A stretch of 64,000 nucleotides of DNA from Obelidium mucronatum (Eukaryota; Chytridiomycota; Chytridiomycetes; Chytridiales; Chytriomycetaceae). The position numbers and the translations under genes were made by a program. Below, one piece after another: positions 10,225-21,159 of this stretch (position 1 is the first letter of the stretch; each line of letters starts with the position of its first letter). The notes under the pieces are model-generated. The model did no database searches. It saw nothing but the letters and a program-made list of their open reading frames with translations, and had not been told where the DNA came from. The stretch is from positions 280,912 through 344,911 of the forward strand of contig JAIVFH010000026.1 of the NCBI GenBank assembly GCA_025765595.1, read 5' to 3'.

Positions 10225-11680
10225 ATGGCCTTGGCGACTGTCCACCCATTGGCTGCTCTGGTACGGATAGCCCATGCCCGTTATTCAGAGTTTTTAACTA
10301 GCCGAGTTGCAACTTTTTGTAGGCAATCCCGCTTGCTCTTTGTCCTTTTATCCACTTCAACCTGCTCAGAAATCAGACCTTTTCCAATATCTTCGTAGCT
10401 AGTGTTGGAGCCGTCCTCCTTGGCATAACACCGATACTGTTTCCGTGTCCTTATTCAGAGGTTAGCGACAGTATTAAGGGTGTATCCTTCTTTTTCGTTG
10501 TAAGGATCTTGGAGGTTGCCACTTTTCCAAGGTACTCAATCTCTTTGGCGTGTATGATATTAACAATCGGATATAAGATCCATGAATTATAAATGGTCTT
10601 TCGTTGATTATGGAGAGTTCCTTGCCACTTCGAGCAATAAGCCTGTCCGGGCAATGGAGGAAAGGAAGGGCAAGCAAGCATCCAAAGACTATGGAGTCGC
10701 ACGAAAAGAAAGAAAATGGATCCCTCGAATCGTACATGCTAAAGATCGAAACTTGAAATGGTTTGTGTCGATGGGGATGAGTCTGGTAGTGCATTGGCTG
10801 TGCTACACATTCGCCTTGGCGTATTGCCAAAAGTACAACTACCGCACTGAGACTTGGATTCTGCCAATCTTTGATTTCCGACAAGTGATGGATCATGTCG
10901 TGTTCGCGGTTCTATTTTATTGTGACATCCAGATGTGTACGTTTACTTCCTTCTCTTTTTGACTGATGTCGTTCTCATTGTGGTTTATTTCAAGCGTATG
11001 TTTTTGGTACCTTGGGGTTGGTTTTGTTTCTCGGTGCACCATATACTCCTATTTTTGACAAGCCATATTTTGCGACGTCATTACGCGACTTTGTAAGGCA
11101 TTCTTGATTTCTCATTGACCTTCATGAAACTGAAACGATTTCTCCAGTGGTCGCATCGATGGAGCTACCCCATCAAATTGACATTCCATCGAATTGTTTT
11201 CACTCCTCTGCTCAACATCATGGATCAATACAATTCAAGTTCAAAGACTAAAGATCAACGATTCTCGAAACGCCATTCCGAACTTCAACTCGCGATTGCC
11301 ACATTGGCTTCGTTTTTGTTTTCCTCCTTGTTCCACGAGTATATCATGGTGTTACTGATGCCGCGCGAACCTTTGGGACTCAATACGCTGTTTTTTATGT
11401 TGCATGGTGTTTTGTGTGTCTTTCAAGTGTCGATGCAGCGTATTACTGGCTATGGAATTAATTGGGGTGCTGGTCCTGGATGGTCAGTTCTCGGTTGGAT
11501 TGGTGAGTCCTTTGGTTTTTTTGGTCAGTTGCTTACGTATCTTTTTTTATGGAATCAGCGACTATGATTACATTGCTAATAACTTGCCCTTTGTTCGTTG
11601 GTCAATATGCCAGAAGTGGTGTTATGATGCAGTTCCCAGTGTCGCCGATAGTGCTTGATTTCTTTAAGACAATTGTTTGA
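10225..11680 (+). CDS. Wax-synthase-like MBOAT, copy 3
   Basis: Starts MALATVHPLAAL at 10225 and splices at GTACGG..GTAG to AIPLALCPFIHFNLLRNQ. The exon structure is the same as in copy 2: MNYKWSFVDYGEFLATSS, then FGTLGLVLFLGAPYTPIFDK, FATSLRDF, WSYPIKLTFHRIVFTPLLN, SSLFHEY (putative active-site His) and a last exon ending FKTIV at 11680. It is the closest relative of copy 2 and lies in tandem with it, separated by the decayed fragment. Expected to be a polytopic ER acyltransferase. The exact acceptor is unknown. Confidence 0.8.
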
Positions 11681-11741
11681 ACAGAAAAGGAGAACACAAT
11701 AACTCTATTCGTGTCATAAAATAAAAATTATATATTATATA

Positions 11742-12950
11742 TTATTCAAAATAAGAATGTCTCCTGACATCCCCCAACAACAGATTCCAAACATGTCCAT
11801 GCGAACCGTTTCCCCCCTCTCTTGCTCCATCTGGTAGCGATCCCATTATGTCTACTCCTCTATTCGGAAGAATGCTCATAAACCTTACATTTCTCAATCC
11901 ACCCAACATCTCCTTGGGGATTCCTCCTTGAAACTTGTTGTGTGCAAGATGCAAGTGAACCACATTTAACCGCCCAATCTCAGCTGGAATTTCGCCAGTG
12001 AGTTGATTCCCACTCACTGATAAGAAATGGAGATTCGAAAGAGCGCATATTTCTCTTGGTAATGGCCCTTGCAAATCATTGCTTGCCAGATTCAGCTCAT
12101 ACAAGTTCCTCAAATTTCCAAGCTCTTTTGGAATAGGACCAGAAAACTTGTTTCGTTGCATTTGAAGATTGTGAAGGTTTTCCAGCTGGCCAAGTTGAGC
12201 TGGGATTTCAGAGTCCAGCATGTTATCGTTGAGGTTAATGTGTCTGATGCTGACCAGTTTGCCGATGGAGGACGGAAGCCTCCCCGAGAGAGAATTGCTT
12301 GCAAGATTCAGGTCCGCGAGGTTCTCTAAATTTCCGATTTCTTTGGGAATTGAACCAGAGAGCCCGTTGGAGCAGAGGTTGAGCAACTTGAGGTTCACCA
12401 GTTGTCCAAATGTTTTTGGAATCTTGCCAGTGAGTGAGCAAGAGCAAATCGAGAGTCTCTCAAGCTGGATAAGATTTCCAATCTCCGCTGGAAGCGATCC
12501 AGTCACTTTGGTCAAACAGATTGTGAGTGATGACAAGTTGACAAGCTTTCCAATTTCAACCGGAATTGGACCCTCCAAGTCGCTTCGAAACAGGTCGAGA
12601 GTAACCAGCTCAGTTAATGTTCCAATCGCTTTTGGAATCGATCCATTCTTTATATTCCACCAACTTAAACTGGAGACTGACATGAGCTTCATTCTGGCAT
12701 ACACATTCTGGTAGATTTCTGGGAAACTGAACCAAAGGCGATCCAAAGCATCTGGCTGCATAGTGCAAGTAACAGCTTGTTGCGTTTTTTGAATAAAGCT
12801 AGACAGATTCATGGACGCAAAGTACTTGTCGCTCAAGCTGTTATGAATATGTTTACAGGCTCTTCGAAACTTGAGGGATTCAGATGGATGTATGTAGCTG
12901 AAGATTATCTGCACAACTTCTGTTGGGACGCTGGTCTGAAGTGCGCACAT
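11742..12950 (-). CDS. F-box-like protein with plant-type leucine-rich repeats
   Basis: One exon of 402 residues if translation begins at MCALQTSVPTEVVQIIF (12950). Upstream frame lacks an ATG. Residues ~8-50 (VPTEVVQIIFSYIHPSESL, FRRACKHIHNSL) resemble an F-box, which would link the protein to SCF ubiquitin ligases through Skp1. From about residue 105 on there are roughly ten repeats of 23-24 residues of the plant-receptor type (IGNLxNLxxLNLxxNxLSG and IPxEIG). No membrane segment or kinase is present, so it is not a receptor kinase. The F-box match is weak. The LRR call is firm. Low interest for a transfer claim without phylogeny, since chytrids often encode such LRRs. Confidence 0.78.
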   Translation of the reverse strand: MCALQTSVPTEVVQIIFSYIHPSESLKFRRACKHIHNSLSDKYFASMNLSSFIQKTQQAVTCTMQPDALDRLWFSFPEIYQNVYARMKLMSVSSLSWWNIKNGSIPKAIGTLTELVTLDLFRSDLEGPIPVEIGKLVNLSSLTICLTKVTGSLPAEIGNLIQLERLSICSCSLTGKIPKTFGQLVNLKLLNLCSNGLSGSIPKEIGNLENLADLNLASNSLSGRLPSSIGKLVSIRHINLNDNMLDSEIPAQLGQLENLHNLQMQRNKFSGPIPKELGNLRNLYELNLASNDLQGPLPREICALSNLHFLSVSGNQLTGEIPAEIGRLNVVHLHLAHNKFQGGIPKEMLGGLRNVRFMSILPNRGVDIMGSLPDGAREGGNGSHGHVWNLLLGDVRRHSYFE

Positions 12951-13072
12951 TGTACCAGGAAAAGCTGGATATCTGAGCGATAAGATGTTCAAAAAACAAA
13001 AAGTCGGTGGCACTCTTCATGACGTCACGCAATTTTTTATGGCTTGACAATGTCAAAACAAAACCACAACTT

Positions 13073-14446
13073 TCAAATAAGTTTCTTGAAATACACCTTC
13101 ATCGATTGGGGAACAGGAAATTCCAGGAATTGTTCTGATCTCGCAAACGGCCCATTGAAAAAGGGACTTGTAAGCAACAAGAAGAATAACGTCACTGGCA
13201 GCAAATCAGAGTGTTAAAATAACAAATCTTAAAAAGAAAAGGCTTGTTTTCAAGCGTACTTATCCATCCAACGAAACGTTTCCAGGAAATCGATAATGAC
13301 GAAAGCAAATTCAGTCGTTCCCACAAGACACATGCTATTCCATGAGACATGAAAAAGATTGACATTTCTCCAGGAATCCATTCATGAGGAATCAGCATTA
13401 TGCAAGCATATTCATGCAATAGAGCGCTTCCTGCAAAGGACACCAATGTGGCTATCATCAAATGGGTTTGCCGCGCATCCTTCGTTGGGTCAAGTTTACG
13501 CAATAAAGCAAGAGTTGGAGCAAAAAATATTCTGTGAATCGTGATTTTGATGGGCTGGTTCCAGCTTTGAAAAGTGAAGAATCAGCTAAACGATACAGCA
13601 AAAGATAACCATATACCGATTTGACCAAAAATCCCGCAAAGACGTCGAAAAATACGGCTTGTCGAAAATGGGGGTATATGGGGCTCCCAACAAATCCACA
13701 ATCATCAAGGTTCCAGTTGTATACATCAAATCCATGGATGAGAATAATTGAGCCCCAAACATGATATTAACAAGAACACTTTTCAAATCCAGAAGATTCA
13801 AAAGCTGCATCTTCTTGGAATTTTCGCCAAATGGGTATTTTTCGAGATAGGCAGTGGTAAACGTCATGATCACAAGCATGACCAAAAGACGAGCCGCCTG
13901 GCGCAAATAGTAACCAAGCGTTCTATCTCTAGCTTGAGCGACTTTTGGCATCCACGGATCCGTTTTGCTGAGTTTGTCTTGATGGTTTTTGGAAGTGAAT
14001 TTGCGAATCGGTTCGTTGTCAGAAACGCCAATGAATTCGTAGTATTCGCGCATAGTCCACTTTGAAGTAAATGATCTAATTTTATACGTCCGAGTTAATG
14101 TTTGGTTGGGTAGAGCAAGCAATGGAACTCACCTCGGGAAAGTTGCGACTTCAAGAAACCGCATCATAAAGAAGATAAGGGAAACACCCCTCATTCCGTA
14201 GTTATAAAAGACGTGATCACAGGGGAAAAGCATTGGAGTGAGGATCAGCAGCGTAACTCCGATGGCCGTGACTGCGCTGTTGGGCAAAGTTGATCTCAGA
14301 AACTGGAAGTGCACTTGAGGAATGATAACTACAACAGCCAGCTAAGATATGTTAGAAGAGTTTTTTATGTTCGAAGGGTGGCCAAGACGTACAACCAAGA
14401 GCCATGCTGGAATGACAGCAACAATGGGAAGGATCTGGGGTCCCAT
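13073..14446 (-). CDS. Wax-synthase-like MBOAT, copy 4
   Basis: Begins MGPQILPIVAVIPAWLLV at 14446, spliced to LAVVVIIPQVHFQFLRST. The next exon (14122 downwards) gives SKWTMREYYEFIGVSDNEP and several membrane helices, then DLLGAPYTPIFDKPYFSTS. The following exon has KITIHRIFFAP and GSALLHEYACIML with the putative catalytic His. The last exon reads LLLTSPFFNGPFARSEQF and stops at 13073. Block order matches the other three copies, on the opposite strand to copies 2 and 3. Family role is O-acylation of lipid alcohols in the ER. Confidence 0.77.
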
Positions 14447-14576
14447 TTCGAGTCGCCTTGGCGATCTTTTTTAAAGTTTGTTTTTTAAAGGAATTAGATG
14501 AGAACATTAGGAATTAGATGAGAACTTTTATCTAAGCCATAAGTTAATGGCCATTTGTTGGCGTATTATTTATCTA

Positions 14577-15832
14577 ATGCCAAAAACAGAGCTTTGGACT
14601 GGTATCGCAATCGCAGCAGCACTAACAGCCGCTTTTGCTTATGCAAGAGGATCAGCAAAGAAAAGCCAGAAGAGGAAGAATGAAGTAACAGCCTCTGCTC
14701 TTGCATTCTTTGAGCCATCTCGAACCAGAACCATTGAGACTCCATCTGCCAAATACACCTGCTACGAATACGGACCACCAGTAACTTCAGCGAAATCTGT
14801 CATTTTGTACCTTCATGGAGTGCCAGGATCGCGACTTGTTCCAATTCCAGGATTAAACGCTTTGTGTCTGTTGAGTATTTCGAGTCAATTCAACCCGCCA
14901 GAGAACCAACAACCACCTGAACACATCTAGGGAAAAATCTATTCTCTTGATATCACCTGACCGCATTGGATTTGGTGACTCGAAGAGATTTGGATCTGAA
15001 GAATCAAACAACGTTTCTGAGTTCAACAAATTCGCGACTGAGCTATTCCACAAGCTGGATGTCGAAGCTGCAAGATTCGTTCGTGTAATAGTTGTGGGAT
15101 ACAGTTTAGGCGCGCCGTTGGCTTTGGGGCTTCTGCAAGTGATTCCTCCGGATAGTCATCGTGTCTCAAGTGTTCATATAATTGCTCCAGTTGGATTTAC
15201 ATCCTCCACTGGGTCTTTGGCGGGCGTGGTTCTTCCGAATAGGTTTCTTTCTTAGGTTTCTCTTTAAGTTGCCCTGATTTCTTTTTAATGGACAGAGTGT
15301 CACACTGGATGGTTCGATATGCTCCGAATGTTCTCAAAGGGGGCTGGGCGGTCTTTGGTTCTTTCATAGCTTCTGGAGATGGTTATATTGATGCAATGAT
15401 TGCGGGCTCTGGTAAAGCAGATCGCGACGGAATGACTGACCTGGATATTCTTGCCTGGGTATATATTCACGTCTGCTACCGTAGCTCTTGCTCAACTAAA
15501 CCTGTAAAAAATAGAAACTTACAACTCGAGAAACAATGAAACAAGGAACTCGGGCGTTTGTTTCAAACGTCCTCGAATTCTTTGGAAAAGACGCTCCCAG
15601 TGGTTGGGGGTTTAACGTGAGAGCCCTGTTGAAGGACCACGAAAATATCCCAGTCCATTTCTATCATGGGAATCATGATGTCATCACTCCAATCTTCGCT
15701 TCCGAGGAGCTTGTTGAATTGCTGGGATTGAAGGAAACCGACGCCTTGACTGCATATCCTGATCCCTCTTTAGGGCACTTTGGAATCGTAAAAAAAGTCG
15801 TACTTGATATAGTATCTGGTTCACTGCAATGA
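14577..15832 (+). CDS. Alpha/beta hydrolase with N-terminal membrane anchor
   Basis: Four exons. I choose MPKTELWTGIAIAAALTAAF (14577); an in-frame ATG at 14547 would add ten residues. The start forms one hydrophobic anchor. YLHGVPGSR follows, the usual oxyanion-hole HG motif. Splicing a GTGTCT..CTAG intron yields NALEKSILLISPDRIGFGDS. The nucleophile elbow is VVGYSLGAP (Ser in G-x-S-x-G). Later exons give HFYHGNHDVITP with the probable acid residue and SLGHFGI with the catalytic His. The triad is therefore complete. Substrate is unknown. Possible roles are lipase or esterase, given the membrane anchor and lipid-acyltransferase neighbours. Confidence 0.8.
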
Positions 15833-15848
15833 TTTGGAGAGAGCGGTT

Positions 15849-16944
15849 TTATTTTCCAACTCGTTTCTCACATTTAGAATACATAAAAACTCCATCCGCA
15901 AAATCTTTGTAGTCTGGCGTATGATATAGCTTCTCTTTCACGTGGCTATTAAAAAAACGTTCAGCTTCAATAGTCAACTAACAACAGACTTACCATATTT
16001 CAACCAGCCGAGTTTCCCAAGGAGGATAAGAATCCAGCGTTAACGCATCTAGCTTTCCGCCAAATACATACATGAGTTCAGGTTCTGGGAAATCTGCAAT
16101 TCAACCCAATTATTATTCATTCTCATCCCTCAAAAAAGACTTCACCAGTCGACAGCAGCAATGAGTCAATCATCTTGACATCAATCGAGTCACTGAATCT
16201 CGCTTTTTCGTCACTGCTACTTCCTCTTAAAATCAAGGGCCTTTTGCTGCCAACAATTTCGCTACTCTGACAAGATCAGATTTTCCGTCCCACCGCGCAT
16301 CAATAAAGCGAATCGTAAAAGTGAATATTTCGGCAGCATTCTCGCTCAAATCATGCTGCCCTTGGATTTGTTCCGTTTCGGCTGCTTCGTGCGACAAAAG
16401 CGGTTGTTGTTGATGGTCAATCTCGGAGCCTTCGTTTGAAAGAGTTCCCTCCGAAACCGGAATCAATACTTTGTTCATCTCCTGCTTCTTCTTCGTCGTT
16501 GGTATCATCATCGTTGCGGAATTCTCTTGGTTTTGAAAGCTCCAATTTGATGATACATCCATGGCCAGAGTCATTTCGAGAAAGAACATTAATTGATAAA
16601 GACGCAGCCTTTGCTTCAAACTCGGACATAAATGAATCCCTGCTGATTTGGAGGTGTGGGCAATGTATGGACACATGGGTTGACCCAGCAGCGCACGCCC
16701 ATAGAGTCCATTGAGCCAGATGTGAATGGTTGTGGTCGTTTGATAGTGAAAGAGATATGTGAGATGGAAACGGCTTTGTGGTTGACGTATGCAGAAGGAG
16801 CGCTTTGATATCAGCTAGTGACGATGGACTGGTTTGCTGGAGCTTCCATTGGAATAGCTTCAAGAATTGAGAAATCGACTGATGAATGAAAGAGGCAAAT
16901 GTAAGCAGTTGGCTCAGCAAGAAGGAAAAGACGCTTGCTGTCAT
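15849..16944 (-). CDS. nus1: NUS1/NgBR-like subunit of dehydrodolichyl diphosphate synthase
   Basis: NUS1 pairs with the catalytic cis-prenyltransferase to make dolichol precursors for N-glycosylation in the ER. The N-terminus (16944) is hydrophobic. Residues ~70-100 (HLAQWTLWACAAGSTHVSIH) match the conserved region after the pseudo-active site. A short intron then joins an acidic linker. Further exons give FTFTIRFIDARWDGKSDLVR, PELMYVFGGKLDALTLDSY and YPPWETRLVEIW. The protein ends YSKCEKRVGK, matching human YSTCEQRLGK. It therefore keeps the C-terminal RxG motif that NUS1 supplies to the shared active site. The middle linker with poly-acidic and Gln residues is lineage-specific. It is convergent with the hydrolase gene, 16 nt apart at the 3' ends. 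Confidence 0.85.
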
Positions 16945-16962
16945 TTTCGGTGATCTTTATTG

Positions 16963-17712
16963 TCACACTGTCCGTCCCAGCAATCCATCAACATCATCTA
17001 TTCTCCACTGCAAATTTGACTCGCTCCATTCAGTTGAATGATTTGACGTTAGAACCAGACTAATTTCTCCTCTTTTGTCACGCTCCAAAACCTCCCCACT
17101 TATCTGGTTCTCAACAATGTATTCAAAGTCCCCTGCAACAAAAACACCGACAGATAAAACACATCCATCTTTCAATGCAGATTTCAAGACTTTTTTCTGC
17201 TGGTCTGTTGATTCAAACACCGAGTCTTCTTGAGGTATTCGAAGAGAAACAGCCCGGCTCCATCGCTGGGTTAAATAGCCTTGAGATGCATCCTCGAAAC
17301 CTTTAATAGATCCATATGTAACATGCATCGAAGATACTTTGGGTTTGAAGTCCGTTGAGACAAGTTTGACAGTTGGAACCAGTTTCCTTTCCACCAACAC
17401 ATTCCGTCCCTCTCGAAACCGCTTCGAAATCGCCTTATGGATGAATACGTTGTTTGATTTATCCGATCCGTTGATTGTATTGAGAAGGGCCGGTAGAGAT
17501 GCAGCAACAAATGAAGTCACGGAAGAAGAGAGAACAACTTTTGGTGGCAAAAGGGATCCAACACGCTTGTCAACAGTTGCAGGAGTTCTCGAGACAAGAA
17601 TGCGATTAAAGATTGAAAGCGGCCTAAGTCGAGGCGGTGACTGTGAGTGGAGCCACGGAAACTCAATTGTTGACAATGCCATTTTTAGCGTTGTTCTCAA
17701 AATACAATACAT
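16963..17712 (-). CDS. Unrecognised protein, probably mitochondrial
   Basis: One exon of 249 residues, starting MYCILRTTL or, 30 nt later, MALSTIEFPWL. The start is rich in Arg, Leu and Ser without acids, as in mitochondrial presequences. No clear domain is seen. The end, NLQWRIDDVDGLLG, resembles the WKxADxDxxLI end of the two genes at 25.5-27.9 kb. An internal VTYGSIKGFEDASQGYL segment also recalls their ITFGxxxxATSTLLRG. It may be a distant member of the same Tim44/MAIP1-like group, but I treat that as a guess. It starts next to NUS1 on the same strand with only 18 nt between the genes. Confidence 0.55.
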   Translation of the reverse strand: MYCILRTTLKMALSTIEFPWLHSQSPPRLRPLSIFNRILVSRTPATVDKRVGSLLPPKVVLSSSVTSFVAASLPALLNTINGSDKSNNVFIHKAISKRFREGRNVLVERKLVPTVKLVSTDFKPKVSSMHVTYGSIKGFEDASQGYLTQRWSRAVSLRIPQEDSVFESTDQQKKVLKSALKDGCVLSVGVFVAGDFEYIVENQISGEVLERDKRGEISLVLTSNHSTEWSESNLQWRIDDVDGLLGRTV

Positions 17713-18033
17713 GCTCGCGTTTGTTTAGTGCAGTGTTGAATGGGTTTACAGTCCATGTGGCTTTATTTGCACGAATAACTGGCCGAAAATGAAAGTTATA
17801 ATAACCTTCAAGCCGGATGGTCGTAACAGAGGCGAGTGAAACATGGAGATGCGACAAGCGGCTCGTGCAATCCCCGAAAACTGAAAAAACTCCCCCACAG
17901 AAATTTCATTGCATCAGCTTTGTGCATGTTGACAATAAATGTCATTATAATTCGTTTGAAATCTTATTTGCCCAGAAACGGCCAGCTCTTGCAGTTTCTT
18001 GTGTCTGTCTGTCTCTCTCCTGGCTGAATCTCG
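17713..18033. other. Divergent intergenic region
   Basis: Promoter space between the minus-strand gene ending upstream and the first GATA gene. Pyrimidine-rich sequence (gtctgtctgtctctctcc) sits just before the ATG at 18034. I see no gene or RNA here. Confidence 0.4.
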
Positions 18034-19227
18034 ATGTCAACATCTACGGACCCCCACACCACCAATGCCAGCAACTCTGCACACACTTATCTGCTTTCGG
18101 ACTTTGTTCAGTTTCCTGTTGCTAGTATCAGCAAGCCATACGAGCCCGACTACACCGCAATGGATCAAAGCGAGGACATGTTGCAGTTAATTATGGCTGA
18201 GACACAGTGGCCGGGACAAGGCACTCAATCTCTTACCAACAGTACCTTCCAAACACCTATGGTCACACCCATTCCATCCCCACTGCCGCTGAAGAGGTCA
18301 CTAGAATCTATTCAAAGTTCCACACCAATGATGGCTTCTGCCCCAAACGGAATCATGATTCCGCAAGACCAAATGGATGTTTACAAATTCCTTCTTGAAA
18401 CTTCGACGGGTTTTGGAAGTTTTAACCCATTGTCAGCTGAGGCACTGTTCCGCAGCCACAGCACATCTTCAACACCGGTCAACACTCCAACTTTCTCCCA
18501 GCTTGAACCGCATTCACAGCATCCGCAAAATCAGTCTCAGAAGCAAAGACTCCTGTCAAACGCAACTCATCATAGATCTAGAAGCTTGGATTCTGATTTC
18601 CTCTCTCTCGTCAGTCAACATCAAAAACCGAAGCGAAAACAGAATACAAGTAGACCCCAATCTACACCGAACTCTCTCTTGTCATCACATTTATTCATGC
18701 CATCGGATCCCAATCTGTCCCAGATCATTCAAAAGTCATACAAATCGCAGCAACATCACAACTTAGCCCTCTTGAATTCCGCCAGTCAGAGTGCGCCGAG
18801 CACACCAGCATCCAAACTCCATTCATTTCTTCCCGTGTTTTCCAGATCTACCAAATGTACCAACAGTGGCAGCAGTAGTAGCAGTATCCGAGAGTATCAA
18901 GTCGAAACTTCAGCGGCTGGATCGAATCCCGCCACATCGTTTCAGCAACAACATACTTCGAAATGTTCAAACTGCAGCGTTACAAAGACTCCAGTTTGGC
19001 GTCGTGATGGAACGAACGGAGCCGTGCTCTGCAATGCTTGTGGGCTCTACTTCAAGATGCACAAGAAGCACCGGCCTTTAGGGTTGAAGAAGGGAGCCAA
19101 GGATGATAAGACGGATATATTCTCTATTGAAGAGGATGGTAATGATAGGAAAAGAGTACGAATGGATCTCTCATTGGGATGCGATACCGTTGCAGAAGAA
19201 GAGGAATCCAGAGAGCAGGACTTATAA
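18034..19227 (+). CDS. GATA-type zinc-finger transcription factor (cluster A, canonical finger)
   Basis: A single exon of 397 residues. Near residue 105 is the shared cluster motif ([20 protein letters not shown]). A long Ser/Gln/Pro-rich stretch follows. The GATA finger lies at about residues 310-335: CSNC, 18 residues including TPVWRRDG, then [11 protein letters not shown]. It is of the C-x2-C-x18-C-x2-C form with the DNA-contacting Trp-Arg-Arg intact. A basic segment ([13 protein letters not shown]) follows. The tail is acidic. It is the most canonical member of cluster A and a good candidate for the founder of the six plus-strand copies. Expected nuclear regulator binding GATA sites; target genes unknown. 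Confidence 0.9.
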   Translation: MSTSTDPHTTNASNSAHTYLLSDFVQFPVASISKPYEPDYTAMDQSEDMLQLIMAETQWPGQGTQSLTNSTFQTPMVTPIPSPLPLKRSLESIQSSTPMMASAPNGIMIPQDQMDVYKFLLETSTGFGSFNPLSAEALFRSHSTSSTPVNTPTFSQLEPHSQHPQNQSQKQRLLSNATHHRSRSLDSDFLSLVSQHQKPKRKQNTSRPQSTPNSLLSSHLFMPSDPNLSQIIQKSYKSQQHHNLALLNSASQSAPSTPASKLHSFLPVFSRSTKCTNSGSSSSSIREYQVETSAAGSNPATSFQQQHTSKCSNCSVTKTPVWRRDGTNGAVLCNACGLYFKMHKKHRPLGLKKGAKDDKTDIFSIEEDGNDRKRVRMDLSLGCDTVAEEEESREQDL

Positions 19228-19818
19228 GAAGAAAAGAAACAGAAGTCGGCTGGGTGCGGAGATATCTAGTTAGAACTTACACGTAGAAAAATTAAACTGA
19301 AAACTTGTGAAAAGCAATACAACGTGAAACATTTGGAATTTCATTCGTTAACAGCCTCACCCCACCAAAATGTAGATTCCCTTACCGAATAATTCCGTTA
19401 AAGAGAGAGGGGCAAGTGAATTTATCTTTGTTAACGCGCAAAGATCTTTGAAGCGGACTCTTTCAAATTCAAGCGGCGAATTATAATCCAGGCACCTTAT
19501 CCTCCAGTTGCAGCAAAAGAGAAACGAGACGCAAAATCTGTGTTTCTTAACGACGCCGCTAGTACAACTGCCTTATCCGTGTCAAGTCACTTCACTCTCC
19601 AATGTCCACAGACGCCTTTCATCCAGTGCACTTCAAAACCGACCACGGTATTGCATTCTTCTTTCCTTTACTCTAAAACTCCAGAATCACTTGATCGCTC
19701 GGTGTAACAGATTCTCTATCCGGCAGCGTCGCATGCGTTTCGAAAGCAGAGACAACAGCAAAAAATAGTACGGAGCAAGTTACGTCGCAACTGTAGCAAA
19801 CCTCTGAGTCCTCTCGTA
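19228..19818. other. Intergenic stretch beside a GATA relic
   Basis: No intact gene is visible. Open stretches are short and carry no recognisable motif. Part of it may be the eroded 5' half of the relic at 19819. Confidence 0.3.
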
Positions 19819-19917
19819 AGATGTGTCACAATTGTTGGAGATGCACAAGGGAATCAGATATGGGTTGCACCTGAAGACGCATGGAATGAATCGACTTAAC
19901 CGGGGGCTAAAATGTAG
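19819..19917 (+). pseudogene. Relic of a GATA zinc-finger gene
   Basis: The frame around 19820 reads KMCHNC, a finger start, then WRCTRESDMGCT after an apparent loss of about eight residues, and then a stop. Shifting frame, the next stretch reads GLHLKTHGMNRLNRGLK, the usual continuation of a GATA finger (CGLYxKxHGxxRPxELKRG). So one internal deletion and at least one frameshift have inactivated a former cluster member. No DQ-x3-YEFLL motif is visible upstream. Remaining sequence to 20202 has no gene. Confidence 0.6.
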
Positions 19918-20202
19918 TGTTAGTACAACTTTCCTGACAAAGACAGGTTTTCATAAGATAGTCTTGGAGAATTGGAGGTTAAATCATATATGTCTTTTCG
20001 ACTGCACAATAAAATCCATTTTGATGGTGCTTTCTTTTTTTTCAAGGGTTCAGAGGTTCGAAAATTTCCCTGCCGCAAAAAATTCCGTTTGAAGAGCGTG
20101 ATTGATTTGGATGAAATTTTACGCTTTCTTTTTTAAAAAAAGAACTCCATTAGACTCTTGTATTTGCACTTCTTGCAGATATCAAGATTGTTGTTTACAA
20201 GA

Positions 20203-20830
20203 ATGTCACTGATTCTATGCCACCCGCACCACTCAACACAAGAACATATCCGCGTCGCTTCCAACGGACACCACATCGAACAAGATCAATATGAAGCATA
20301 CGAATACTTAGTGGAAGTTTCCACGTATTTTGGACAAAGCAAGTCCACAACTTATCAAGAAGAAGTTGCTGGGGCTTATTCTACTTCCGTAAACTCAACC
20401 CCAGCCGCTACGAGACAACCAACCCCTGAAGTTTGTCGGTTGGACACGGTGCCATTCACCGAGAATGTTTTGTCGTCAGTGAACAGATCTGGCACGTCCA
20501 GCATAGACCAAAAAGTCCAACCAGTGTGCTTCAATTCTTTGCTAGCCGAGGCGGAAGAGCAAAAAAAGGCTAAAAACAATTCAAGCAATCAACGCAATAC
20601 CGAGGGACTCTTGGATTTCGAATTGAAGGAAAGTTCCAAGCGAAGACGAACAAATGTGTTTCCAGTGCGGAATCACCAAAACTCCCGTCTGGAGACGCGA
20701 TGCAGAACGTCGCAGATTGTGTAACTCGTGTGGTCTTTATAGAAAATTAACGGGATTGAAACGTCCTGTAGAACTAAATCGCGGAACGCAACAACGTAGA
20801 AAGCGTGGAATAGAAAAAGCAAAAAATTAA
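20203..20830 (+). CDS. GATA zinc-finger protein with a frame break before the finger (cluster A)
   Basis: Frame 1 starts MSLILCHPHHSTQ at 20203 and contains the cluster motif (NGHHIEQDQYEAYEYLVEVS). It stays open to the basic segment ESSKRRRTN. There the reading must move by +1, near 20650, to reach a perfect finger at 20657-20725: CFQC, 17 residues with TPVWRRDAE, CNSCGLYRKL. This is followed by KRPVELNRG and a basic tail ending at 20830. No clean GT..AG intron of the right length avoids stops, so this is either a one-base frameshift, an assembly error or an intron I cannot see. An ATG at 20654 could start a finger-only product of about 58 residues. Finger type is C-x2-C-x17-C-x2-C. Confidence 0.7.
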
Positions 20831-21159
20831 GAATAGATAATAAAATACATATTACTTTTTAAAACAAGTCGTTAACAGTGGATGTAATTATTACCAATAG
20901 AACACTTGTATTCGCAACACGCAAGCGGAAAATTAGACAACAGCCAAGAAAATTTAGTGAACGAACCCTTCAATTTGTTTCAAACAGTGTTTCAGCCATG
21001 TTTCAGAACTTATTTTTGAAGTGGCAGCTAGGAAAAGAATCATTTTCAACATAGAACCGCTCATTAAAATGAAATTTAAATACTCAAAAAGCTATAAGAA
21101 GTAGTGCGGTCAAGGAGAAGAGTGGGGTAACTGCTATCTAGTGTCAATTCTTACAAATA
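20831..21159. other. Intergenic region
   Basis: AT-rich spacer between two cluster A genes, with no gene or repeat that I can recognise. It presumably holds the promoter of the gene at 21160. Confidence 0.35.

Noticed and set aside
11742..12950. Horizontal transfer of a plant LRR receptor gene
   Set aside because: Plant-type LRR repeats occur in many chytrids and there is no kinase or membrane segment; repeats alone cannot show transfer.
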